NCBI RefSeq assembly: GCF_000744835.1
Contig: NZ_JQMS01000001.1
Coordinates: forward strand, 496,001 to 560,000
Reading direction: 5' to 3'
Origin: Flavobacterium sp. 83
GTDB lineage: Bacteria > Bacteroidota > Bacteroidia > Flavobacteriales > Flavobacteriaceae
Length of the DNA stretch: 64,000 nucleotides
Of this stretch, positions 51,590 through 59,785 are shown piece by piece. Positions within the stretch are counted from its first letter, which is position 1, and each line of letters begins with the position of its first letter. The notes beneath the pieces are model-generated. The model did not search any database. It had not been told where the DNA came from and was given only the letters and a program-made list of their open reading frames with translations. The position numbers and the translations under genes were made by a program.

Positions 51590-52840
51590 ATGGCATATTT
51601 ATTTACGTCAGAATCTGTGAGCGAAGGACATCCAGACAAAATTGCAGATCAAATTTCAGACGCATTAATTGATAATTTTTTAGCATTTGATTCAGAATCA
51701 AAAGTAGCTTGTGAAACATTAGTGACTACAGGTCAAGTAATTTTAGCAGGTGAAGTAAAATCTAACACCTATTTAGATGTACAACAAATCGCTCGTGATG
51801 TAATCAAGAAAATTGGTTACACGAAAAGCGAATACATGTTTGAAGCCAATTCTTGCGGTATTCTTTCGGCTATTCATGAACAATCCGCTGATATCAATCA
51901 AGGTGTCGACAGAAAAAACCCTGAAGAGCAAGGAGCCGGAGACCAAGGAATGATGTTTGGTTATGCAACTAATGAAACAGAAAATTATATGCCATTGGCA
52001 CTTGATTTATCTCATAAATTATTGCAGGAATTAGCTATTTTAAGACGTGAAAATAACGAAATTACATATTTACGTCCTGACGCTAAATCTCAAGTAACTT
52101 TAGAATATAGTGATGACAATAAGCCAACTCGTATTGATGCAATTGTAATCTCTACACAACACGATGATTTTGATGAAGAAGCTACAATGTTAGCAAAAAT
52201 CAAAAAAGACATCGTTGAAATTTTGATTCCAAGGATTATTGCTAAAAATCCTGCGCATGCTCATTTATTCAATGATAAAATCCAATACCATATTAATCCA
52301 ACAGGAAAATTCGTAATTGGAGGACCTCACGGAGATACTGGACTTACAGGAAGAAAAATTATTGTTGATACATATGGTGGAAAAGGTGCTCACGGTGGTG
52401 GTGCATTCTCTGGAAAAGACCCAAGTAAAGTAGACAGAAGTGCTGCTTATGCAACTCGTCATATCGCTAAAAACTTAGTTGCAGCAGGTGTTGCAGATGA
52501 AATTTTAGTTCAAGTTTCTTATGCAATTGGAGTTGCAAAACCAATGGGTATTTTTATTGATACTTACGGAACTTCAAAAGTGAATTTAACCAATGGTGAA
52601 ATTGCTAAAAAAGTAGAAGCTATTTTTGATATGCGTCCTTACTTTATAGAGCAACGTTTAAAATTAAGAAATCCAATTTACAGTGAAACTGCAGCTTACG
52701 GACATATGGGACGTACTCCAGAAACGGTAACTAAAACTTTCTCTGCTCCAGGTGGAAACGAAAAAACAGTCACTGTTGAATTGTTTACTTGGGAAAAATT
52801 AGATTTCGTAGACCAAGTCAAAACAGCATTTGGATTGTAA
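51590..52840 (+). CDS. metK: methionine adenosyltransferase (SAM synthetase)
   Basis: This 416-residue enzyme makes S-adenosylmethionine from methionine and ATP. Motifs: [21 protein letters not shown] at the start, [13 protein letters not shown], and [17 protein letters not shown] frame open from an ATG at 51485 adds 35 residues, but that ATG lies in stem 2 of the leader RNA and the added residues have no family counterpart, so I use the ATG at 51590. It is divergent from the metY unit and followed by a terminator. Confidence 0.96.
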   Translation: MAYLFTSESVSEGHPDKIADQISDALIDNFLAFDSESKVACETLVTTGQVILAGEVKSNTYLDVQQIARDVIKKIGYTKSEYMFEANSCGILSAIHEQSADINQGVDRKNPEEQGAGDQGMMFGYATNETENYMPLALDLSHKLLQELAILRRENNEITYLRPDAKSQVTLEYSDDNKPTRIDAIVISTQHDDFDEEATMLAKIKKDIVEILIPRIIAKNPAHAHLFNDKIQYHINPTGKFVIGGPHGDTGLTGRKIIVDTYGGKGAHGGGAFSGKDPSKVDRSAAYATRHIAKNLVAAGVADEILVQVSYAIGVAKPMGIFIDTYGTSKVNLTNGEIAKKVEAIFDMRPYFIEQRLKLRNPIYSETAAYGHMGRTPETVTKTFSAPGGNEKTVTVELFTWEKLDFVDQVKTAFGL

Positions 52841-52866
52841 AAATTACAATTCTATTTATACATATG

Positions 52867-52898
52867 ACCCAGCTCGATTGAGCTGGGTTTTTATTTTA
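52867..52898 (+). terminator. rho-independent terminator of metK
   Basis: A perfect 9-bp stem, ACCCAGCTC with GAGCTGGGT, loop GATT, is followed by a T-rich tract. It lies 27 bp after the metK stop. Confidence 0.9.
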
Positions 52899-52957
52899 GC
52901 ACTAGTAAGCTAAAAAAACAGCAAGCAGAAAAATTTAACTTAATAGTCAAAAACTAA

Positions 52958-52965
52958 TAGTTTTG
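52958..52965 (+). promoter_or_regulatory. putative -7 element for the secreted protein/dNK pair
   Basis: TAGTTTTG matches TAnnTTTG, 26 bp before the start codon. No TTG is seen at -33. Confidence 0.4.
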
Positions 52966-52991
52966 CACTTTTTTTGTAATTTGCTTGAATT

Positions 52992-53783
52992 ATGAGAAAC
53001 CTGATTCTATTTTGCTGCTTTACTACAATCTCGATTGCATTTGGACAAAACCAAAAACTACTTTCTTCGAAGATAAATCAGGTAACTATTGACGCCGATC
53101 AATTTTTAGGATACGATCAATTTGGCTCCTACTATACGATTAAGAACAATGTCTTTTCTAAAATAAAAGACAACGAATCTTTAGAATACAAAAACATTAC
53201 ATTGGGAAAAATCACGAAAGTAGATTTACTAAATCCTTTAAAAATTGTTTTGTTCTACGAAAATTTCAATACTGTTATTCTACTTGACAATCAACTGAAC
53301 GAAACTCAGAAAATAAACTTCTCAGAAAATCTAATTCCAATAGTTGTGAACGCTATAGGAATAGCTTCTCAGAACCAATTATGGGTTTACAACATTTTGA
53401 ATCAGCAAATTGGACTTTATGATTATTTAAAAAATGACTACAAAGTAATTTCCACTTCTTTCCCGGAAAGCATAAAATACTATCAATCAAATTTCAATGC
53501 TTTTTATTGGATAGATGATAAAAACAATTGGTTTTCCTGTGACATTTTTGGAAAAATAACAAAGAAAGGAAAAACATCTGATTTTGATTCGATAGAAATC
53601 ATCAACGACAATCAATTTATCTTTTCCAAGAACTCCATTCTGACAATTGAAGACATTGAAAAGAATCAAAAATTCGAAATTGAAATTTCAGAAAAAACGT
53701 TTAAAAAATTCAGCTACAAAGACCAAATTTTATCTATTTTTACATTTGAAGGAATTACAAATTATAAAATCACAATACCGTAA
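52992..53783 (+). CDS. secreted protein of unknown function
   Basis: This 263-residue protein starts with a signal peptide (RNLILFCCFTTISIAFGQ). The mature part is a series of short beta-rich segments (QFGSYYTIKNNVFSKI, NQLWVYNILNQQIGLYDY, FNAFYWIDDKNNWFSCDIFG) that suggest a beta-propeller-like fold. No catalytic motif is seen. Its stop codon shares one base with the deoxynucleoside kinase start, so the two are translated from one mRNA. Function is unknown. Confidence 0.75.
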   Translation: MRNLILFCCFTTISIAFGQNQKLLSSKINQVTIDADQFLGYDQFGSYYTIKNNVFSKIKDNESLEYKNITLGKITKVDLLNPLKIVLFYENFNTVILLDNQLNETQKINFSENLIPIVVNAIGIASQNQLWVYNILNQQIGLYDYLKNDYKVISTSFPESIKYYQSNFNAFYWIDDKNNWFSCDIFGKITKKGKTSDFDSIEIINDNQFIFSKNSILTIEDIEKNQKFEIEISEKTFKKFSYKDQILSIFTFEGITNYKITIP

Positions 53784-54397
53784 TGCACATAGCAGTAGCA
53801 GGAAACATTGGCTCAGGAAAAACAACTTTAACACAATTATTGGCTAAACATTTTAAGTGGGAACCCCATTTTGAAGATGTAGTTGACAATCCATATCTGG
53901 ATGATTTCTATCATCAAATGGAGCGTTGGTCTTTTAATCTGCAGATTTATTTCTTGAATAGCCGTTTTCGTCAAATAATGCAAATTCGGGAGAGTGGCAA
54001 AAAAGTTATTCAAGACAGAACGATTTATGAAGATGCACATATTTTTGCCCCCAATCTATACTCCATGGGTTTAATGACAAATCGTGATTTTCAAAACTAT
54101 TCTTCTCTTTTCGAATTAATGGAATCAACGGTTAAAGCCCCTGATTTATTAATTTATTTGAGAAGCTCTATCCCAAATCTTGTAGGTCAAATACACAAAC
54201 GCGGGCGTGATTACGAATCTACCATTTCTATTGACTATTTAAGCCGACTGAATGAACGTTATGAAGCCTGGATTCATACCTATGACCGAGGTAAATTATT
54301 AATTATAGATGTTGACAATATTAATTTTGTGGATAATCCAGAAGATTTAGGAAACATATTTAATCGTATCGATGCGGAGCTAAATGGGTTATTTTAG
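53783..54397 (+). CDS. deoxynucleoside kinase
   Basis: This 204-residue P-loop kinase phosphorylates deoxynucleosides. The P-loop is GNIGSGKTTL (7-16). DRTIYEDAHIFA (about 75-86) is the family's nucleoside-site motif, and the lid region has HKRGRDYES. Length and pattern match bacterial dAdo/dGuo-type kinases, but base specificity cannot be read. It overlaps the secreted-protein gene by 1 bp and is followed by a bidirectional terminator. Confidence 0.9.
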   Translation: MHIAVAGNIGSGKTTLTQLLAKHFKWEPHFEDVVDNPYLDDFYHQMERWSFNLQIYFLNSRFRQIMQIRESGKKVIQDRTIYEDAHIFAPNLYSMGLMTNRDFQNYSSLFELMESTVKAPDLLIYLRSSIPNLVGQIHKRGRDYESTISIDYLSRLNERYEAWIHTYDRGKLLIIDVDNINFVDNPEDLGNIFNRIDAELNGLF

Positions 54398-54409
54398 ATT
54401 TACACAACA

Positions 54410-54442
54410 AAAAAATGCTTCATAATTGTGAAGCATTTTTTT
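54410..54442. terminator. bidirectional terminator
   Basis: A 13-bp stem (AAAAAATGCTTCA with its complement) lies between the deoxynucleoside kinase gene (+) and the restriction subunit gene (-). Confidence 0.85.
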
Positions 54443-54463
54443 ATTACAAGTATTTCCATTAAT

Positions 54464-57097
54464 CTACATTTGTTTTATCAAGCTTATTGCTTTCTCTAAA
54501 TTATAAGCACCATCAATCGCATTTTTATCAAAAACCATCATATAATTATAATTAGTTCCCGAAAGTCTGGCCCAAGATTTCCCTAACCTTAATTTTGCAG
54601 CCGTATCAGGATTATTCAAATGGGAACCTTTGGTTTCCACAACGATTACTTTATTGGTTTTAGTAACCAAAATAAAATCAGGATAATGATTCGATTTATA
54701 ACCATTCAATGCAAAACCTTTTCCTCTGCCCAAATTGCGATGCCAAAAAGCAATATTTGATGAACTGGAAATTTCCAAAATAAATTGCTCTTCTAATCCA
54801 TTCATATCACCTTCGTGAACATACAATGAATTACCAATGTCATTTCCAATTCTTGTTGGAATTATGGCTTTTTCAAATTTCCAATTGGGTTCTGTTTTAA
54901 TTTTAGGGATTTCGAGCCAATCATTAAACTTCTCTTCTGCATAAATATCGGCTAATTGATTGATTTTATCTTTAATAGAATCAGAATACGTCAGTTTATA
55001 TTGATTGAAATCTATCAACTCCTGTGCGGACATATTCTCTAAAATTCTAGTGACGTATTTCTTAATTTCATTATCGGCAATAGGTGGTAATTTATCAATT
55101 TGCTTGACTACAAAATGCGCTAAATCTTTAATTTGTCCTTCTTTAGGTTTAGCTAAAATGTATTCCGTCATTTTTTCTTGAACTACATTCTCTATTTTGA
55201 ACGAAACCATTTTATAACCGCCATCATTCGTTTTTTCAGTATCAATTTTATATAAATCCGAAGAAATACTTTTAAAAGGGATTTGAATATCTTTATCCGA
55301 AAGCTTAAAATCTTTCAAAAGATTCACCCTGTCTAACAATTGCGTGTCGCCTTGTTCCATTAAAAGAAATTCATTTTGAGGAACTTCAACTACAAATTTT
55401 GGTAATACAATTGCCGAAGCTTGTTCAGCAACACTTTCACGCATTTTATATTGTTTCACTTTCATTCCCACTTCAGAATAAATTTGTTGAACTGTATTTG
55501 AATTTTCCTGATTGGCAATTTGAATCTCCATTTTTAGACTATCTTCAATTGCCATTTTTTCCATTTCAAATACAGCAATATTAGGAGAGTTACTCATTTC
55601 ATTGGGATTGAAATGAATTTTTTGAATATCAATCAAACCTTCTTCTACAACTCCTATCTGCTCAGGAAAAAAGAAATTATCTAATGTTTCTTGCTTCACT
55701 TCTTCTTTTACAAATTCTGGCATAACGTCTTTTTCTCGATAATCTTTTTCGCTAAAACCGGATTGCTGCAATCCTTTGATAATATTTTGCAAAGTGTTTT
55801 GAAACTTAACCGAAGCCGTAATTACATACGATAAATTCAACATCGTGCTGTTATGTTTCATCACATAGGGTTGGCGTAAAACACGTCCCAAAATCTGCGT
55901 AACATCAACTTCCGAAGATTTATCAGCCAAGGAAGCCAAGATATAAGCAAACGGGCAATCCCAACCTTCTTTCAACGCATTAATGGTAATAATATAACGA
56001 ACAGGACAAGCCGCACTCATTAAATCCTCATTTTTCAACTCGTCTTTATTGGCAGTTTTGATTTTGATTTGTTCTTCTGGAATTCCAACAGCAATCAATT
56101 GGGCTTTCAATTTGTCAAAAGTGGTATTATCTTCTTTTCCTTTGGATTGTGCCTGAAACAAAACTATTGGACGAATGTACTTTCCTCCATTTTCTTCCAA
56201 AATTTTAGCCTCTGTTTCCAGTTTATTTTGCAAATGCAACGCACTTTCTATAACGCCTTCTATGTTTTGATGATTATAAACGATAACCGGCAACTTAACC
56301 ATATGCTCTTTTTTGAGTTCAATAGCCGAAACTAAACTCACAATATTAGCATTTTGCTTAGGCGTTGCGGTCAAATCTAAAATAAAACTTGGGTTGAGAT
56401 TATTCAACATTTCGACACTCAAATCACTTTCGGCATTATGACTTTCGTCAACAACTAAAATTGGATTTAAGCTTCTTATGACATTGATTAACGCTTCTTT
56501 TTCTGTACCCTCTAAAACAATTTCATCATCAATAGAATCTGAAAAACTGGATAAATTAGAATTTTGTTCATTAAATTTCCTATCCTCTTTATTCTTGGCT
56601 CTTATGGACGCAAAATTCACCACCATAATACTCAATTGTTCTTGTACCGATGATGGATTGAAATTAGCCCCTTGTAATAAATCCCGTTTTTCATACACTT
56701 GAACTCGGTGATTGAACAATGAGTTCAATTTCTGACAATATGGATGATCGGGATTCGAAAGATTTCGTACCGTTTGATCTAATAAATTGCTCCAGGGTAC
56801 CAACCAAACAACCGCTCTTGCCTTAGTATCTGGCATTGCATCAAAAATAGTTTTCAACGCATTGCAAGCAATAAAAGTTTTCCCTCCTGCAGTTGGCACT
56901 TTTATACTTAAATGTACTGCATTTGGAACGGTGTTTTGATACGGGCGCATTCCTTCGCCAGTTAATGGATTATAGAAACCCACTTTTTCCTGCCAAAAAG
57001 AATTGAAAGCTTTATCCGCTTTTTTATGGTTTTGCAAATACTCAAAATAAAGTTGCAAATCGTCAATAACTTGCTTTTGGTAGGTTTTTAGTTCCAT
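54464..57097 (-). CDS. type III restriction enzyme, Res (helicase-nuclease) subunit
   Basis: This 877-residue protein has an SF2 helicase core and a C-terminal nuclease. Walker A is PTAGGKTF (68-75). The DExH box reads VVDESHNAES (about 215), motif III is LDLTATP, and motif VI is QILGRVLRQPY. The C-terminal PD-(D/E)xK pattern is DFILVTKTNKVIVVETKG. With Mod it cuts DNA after ATP-driven scanning between two sites. It lies 2 bp after mod. The genes appear intact. Confidence 0.93.
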   Translation of the reverse strand: MELKTYQKQVIDDLQLYFEYLQNHKKADKAFNSFWQEKVGFYNPLTGEGMRPYQNTVPNAVHLSIKVPTAGGKTFIACNALKTIFDAMPDTKARAVVWLVPWSNLLDQTVRNLSNPDHPYCQKLNSLFNHRVQVYEKRDLLQGANFNPSSVQEQLSIMVVNFASIRAKNKEDRKFNEQNSNLSSFSDSIDDEIVLEGTEKEALINVIRSLNPILVVDESHNAESDLSVEMLNNLNPSFILDLTATPKQNANIVSLVSAIELKKEHMVKLPVIVYNHQNIEGVIESALHLQNKLETEAKILEENGGKYIRPIVLFQAQSKGKEDNTTFDKLKAQLIAVGIPEEQIKIKTANKDELKNEDLMSAACPVRYIITINALKEGWDCPFAYILASLADKSSEVDVTQILGRVLRQPYVMKHNSTMLNLSYVITASVKFQNTLQNIIKGLQQSGFSEKDYREKDVMPEFVKEEVKQETLDNFFFPEQIGVVEEGLIDIQKIHFNPNEMSNSPNIAVFEMEKMAIEDSLKMEIQIANQENSNTVQQIYSEVGMKVKQYKMRESVAEQASAIVLPKFVVEVPQNEFLLMEQGDTQLLDRVNLLKDFKLSDKDIQIPFKSISSDLYKIDTEKTNDGGYKMVSFKIENVVQEKMTEYILAKPKEGQIKDLAHFVVKQIDKLPPIADNEIKKYVTRILENMSAQELIDFNQYKLTYSDSIKDKINQLADIYAEEKFNDWLEIPKIKTEPNWKFEKAIIPTRIGNDIGNSLYVHEGDMNGLEEQFILEISSSSNIAFWHRNLGRGKGFALNGYKSNHYPDFILVTKTNKVIVVETKGSHLNNPDTAAKLRLGKSWARLSGTNYNYMMVFDKNAIDGAYNLEKAISLIKQM

Positions 57098-57099
57098 AA

Positions 57100-58647
57100 T
57101 TAAAAACGAGTTATATCTCTTGGAATTTTCTTGAATTCAATGTTTTTATCTCTCATAAAAGTTTCAGGCAACAAACAATTATCGGCATAAATAATATAGC
57201 GTTCCGCTTTTTGTTGGACAAATTGAGCTAAAGATTCATAATCTAGCGTGGTTAAATTGTCTTTTTCGTAGATAAAATAATAGCTGGTGTCGTTGTGGGT
57301 TCCTAAAAAAACCACCCCGTCCTGCGGACACCCCTCCAATGGAGGGGAATAAGAACATCGGGTTTCGGTAAACCAAACGTATTCTCTTATTTTATCGATG
57401 CTAACCGTTTCGTTTAAGTTATTGTTTTCGTCAAAAAGCGGTTCGCCTAAGGTGTAATAATCAAAACTACCTCCAGTTCCTTCTTTATCGGCATAACCAT
57501 TGATGACTCTTTTGACACGCTCGGCAGTAATGGTTTCAGCATAATCTTCCATTTCTATTAAAATGAATTTACGATTACCTCCGTCTTGTTTGTTTAAGTT
57601 TAAAACGGCGTGGGCTGTTGTTCCTGAACCAGCGAAGCTGTCTAGGATTATGGAGTTTTTGTTTGTGGAAATTTTAATTATTTTATCAATTAAAGTGTAA
57701 GGTTTTGAAAAAGGAAAAATCAAACCCATTTTAGTCAACTCCTCTGAAGCATCTTCATTAACTCCAACATTATCGAACCAATTACTAGAAATTTGTCCTT
57801 CTGAATTATCCAGATATAATTTAAGATAAGGTGTTCCTGTTTCTGTCCAATAAATCAAATCTTGATTACTTTTTTCATCAAAAAAATCTCTATTTCTTAT
57901 GCTTTTTATAGTTTTGGTTTGACCAGATGGCGAAACAACCTCAAGTAAATGTTTTCCTCTACTATTATCTACAATTGTACCTCTTCTAAATTTTCCTATT
58001 TGATCTTCATATCTATATTCTTTTAATGCAGTGTTTTGTAATTCAGATTTATTAAAAACTTTTCCATTCTTATTTTTAACATAGCAAACTATAAACTCTC
58101 CTACAATTGATAATAAGTTGGAATTATTATTTTGACTTTCGCTTCTTTTCCAATGAATACTTGTAACAAAATTTGAAATTCCAAAAATTTCATCACAAAT
58201 TATTTTAAGATTCGCTTGTTCATTATCATCACAAGAAATAAAAATCGCACCGTCTTTAGCCAATAGTTTATGAAGCAATTTTAGTCTGGGATACATCATA
58301 CACAACCATTTGTCGTGTCGCGTTAAATCTTCACTTTCTTTGCCCACCACTTTTCCCAACCATTTTTTAATTTTTGGAGAATTGACATTGTCGTTATAAA
58401 CCCAGCTTTCATTTCCTGTATTGTAGGGCGGATCGATGTAAATACAATTAACTTTTCCTTCGTATTTGGGTAATAATGATTTTAAGGCTTCTAGATTATC
58501 GCCATTGATAATGAGACTTCCACAATCAGTAGGAGTTTCGATCTTTCCGTTTTCAGAAAAACCATATTCGTGATTTAGGACTTTATAAGGAACTTCTTGA
58601 TGATGATTGATGATTTTGTCTTTACCAATCCAATGTAGTGTAGGCAT
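57100..58647 (-). CDS. type III restriction-modification methyltransferase (Mod)
   Basis: This 515-residue N6-adenine methyltransferase has the beta-class order. Motif IV is DPPYNTGNESW (72-82), then a probable target-recognition region (about 170-300), and motif I, LDSFAGSGTT (335-344), near the C-terminus. It supplies specificity for Res. Residues 433-446 (SYSPPLEGCPQDGV) are encoded by a G/C-rich double palindrome that looks like an in-frame REP insertion. It is divergent from the XRE regulator gene. Confidence 0.92.
   Translation of the reverse strand: MPTLHWIGKDKIINHHQEVPYKVLNHEYGFSENGKIETPTDCGSLIINGDNLEALKSLLPKYEGKVNCIYIDPPYNTGNESWVYNDNVNSPKIKKWLGKVVGKESEDLTRHDKWLCMMYPRLKLLHKLLAKDGAIFISCDDNEQANLKIICDEIFGISNFVTSIHWKRSESQNNNSNLLSIVGEFIVCYVKNKNGKVFNKSELQNTALKEYRYEDQIGKFRRGTIVDNSRGKHLLEVVSPSGQTKTIKSIRNRDFFDEKSNQDLIYWTETGTPYLKLYLDNSEGQISSNWFDNVGVNEDASEELTKMGLIFPFSKPYTLIDKIIKISTNKNSIILDSFAGSGTTAHAVLNLNKQDGGNRKFILIEMEDYAETITAERVKRVINGYADKEGTGGSFDYYTLGEPLFDENNNLNETVSIDKIREYVWFTETRCSYSPPLEGCPQDGVVFLGTHNDTSYYFIYEKDNLTTLDYESLAQFVQQKAERYIIYADNCLLPETFMRDKNIEFKKIPRDITRF
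57313..57350. repeat. REP-like double palindrome inside mod
   Basis: GTCC-TGC-GGAC (57319-57329) and CCCCTCC-AAT-GGAGGGG (57331-57347) form two adjacent hairpins in a G/C-rich patch within an A/T-rich gene. The frame stays open and codes for PPLEGCPQDG. No flanking direct repeat is obvious. Confidence 0.75.
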
Positions 58648-58738
58648 TTATTTTTTACTTTGTCCAAATATAGAATTTTCGGATAAAACTCCGAATGATA
58701 AAATCGATTATTTTCTTTTTGATGGTTTTATTTGTTTA

Positions 58739-58978
58739 GTGCAAACACAACTAGATTATATAAAGGAAACCTTAACCCAAAGAATCTATATTCTCTTTAT
58801 GGAAAAATATAAAGGGAATAAACTTCAGTTTGCAAAAAAAGTAGGTTGTGATGAAAAAGCTATCCGCTTAATTTTTGATAAAAATCAAGGTATGACAATG
58901 AATTTGTTTTTTAAAATTGCGTCAGCCCTTGAAGTAGAACCTATTGAATTAATCAAAGATTTAAAAATCTCTAAATAA
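58739..58978 (+). CDS. small XRE-type helix-turn-helix regulator
   Basis: This is a helix-turn-helix protein with KLQFAKKVGCDEKAIRLIFDKNQGMTMNLFFKIASALEVEPIELIKDL, the XRE fold. The frame is open from an ATG at 58607, but that overlaps mod and the residues look non-coding. I take the GTG at 58739 (79 residues); the ATG at 58799 (59 residues) would lose the first helix. Divergent, adjacent position suggests control of mod and res transcription, as seen for C-proteins; inference only. Confidence 0.7.
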   Translation: MQTQLDYIKETLTQRIYILFMEKYKGNKLQFAKKVGCDEKAIRLIFDKNQGMTMNLFFKIASALEVEPIELIKDLKISK

Positions 58979-59051
58979 AAATTTTAAAGTACAAATCATC
59001 ATTTTTCCCAAATAGGGAATTTTTAATTATCTTTGGTATTCAAAGTAACGT

Positions 59052-59348
59052 ATGAGAATAATTGCTAAAAGAACTTTACAGCATTTTTGGGAAAAATATC
59101 CAAGTTCAAAACAACAATTATTGTCTTGGTATCAAGTTATTGACAAAAATATTTTCACCAATTCCAATGATGTAAAATCAATTTTTGGCTCAGCAGATTT
59201 TGTAGGTAACAACAAAGTGGTTTTCAATATTTGTGGCAATCATTATCGGTTAATCGTAAAAATTAATTATGTAACACAAATTGTCTATATATTATTTATA
59301 GGGACTCATCCTGAATATGATAATTTGAAAGACATTAAAAACTTATAA
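59052..59348 (+). CDS. higB: HigB-type mRNA interferase toxin
   Basis: This 98-residue basic protein matches the HigB_toxin family: MRIIAKRTLQHFWEKYP, ALSWYQVI-like segment (QLLSWYQVIDK), SADFVGNNKVVFNICGNHYRLIVKINY and a C-terminal FIGTHPEYD with the conserved histidine. Members are ribosome-dependent RNases. The toxin gene precedes the antitoxin gene by 3 bp, the usual HigBA order. Confidence 0.9.
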   Translation: MRIIAKRTLQHFWEKYPSSKQQLLSWYQVIDKNIFTNSNDVKSIFGSADFVGNNKVVFNICGNHYRLIVKINYVTQIVYILFIGTHPEYDNLKDIKNL

Positions 59349-59351
59349 AAA

Positions 59352-59720
59352 ATGGAAATAAATCCTATAAAAACAGAAAAAGATTATGATTTAGCTTTAG
59401 AAAGGGTAAACCTTCTTTTTGACGCTAAACCTAATACCAATGAAGGAGACGAATTGGATATTTTAGTTACACTGATAGAAAAGTATGAACAAATACATTA
59501 CCCAATTCCTGAACCCGACCCAATTGAAGCGATTAAGTTCATGATGGAACAAAACGGACTTACAGATGCCGATTTAGGCATTATTTTGAATAGCCGCTCG
59601 AGAGTAACTGAAATTTTTAAACGTAGAAGAGCTTTAACTATTAAACAAATTAGAGTTTTAACAGAAACACTTCATATTCCAGCTTCAACTTTAATCAAAG
59701 AATATGCATTAGAACAATAA
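59352..59720 (+). CDS. higA: HigA-type XRE antitoxin
   Basis: This 122-residue protein has a C-terminal helix-turn-helix (MEQNGLTDADLGIILNSRSRVTEIFKRRRALTIKQIRVL) after an acidic N-terminal region (TEKDYDLALERVNLLFD). It should neutralise HigB and repress the pair. Followed 18 bp later by a terminator. Confidence 0.9.
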   Translation: MEINPIKTEKDYDLALERVNLLFDAKPNTNEGDELDILVTLIEKYEQIHYPIPEPDPIEAIKFMMEQNGLTDADLGIILNSRSRVTEIFKRRRALTIKQIRVLTETLHIPASTLIKEYALEQ

Positions 59721-59737
59721 TTTTATAATTTCAAACA

Positions 59738-59765
59738 AAAATGCCTCACAATTGTGAGGCATTTT
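59738..59765. terminator. bidirectional terminator
   Basis: A 12-bp stem, AAAATGCCTCAC with GTGAGGCATTTT and loop AATT, lies between higA (+) and hppA (-). Confidence 0.9.
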
Positions 59766-59785
59766 ATTTATATGCTTTTAGCTTA

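Noticed and set aside
58607..58738. N-terminal 44 residues of the long XRE ORF
   Set aside because: They overlap the mod start in antisense and have no similarity to XRE proteins; a GTG start downstream fits the first helix.
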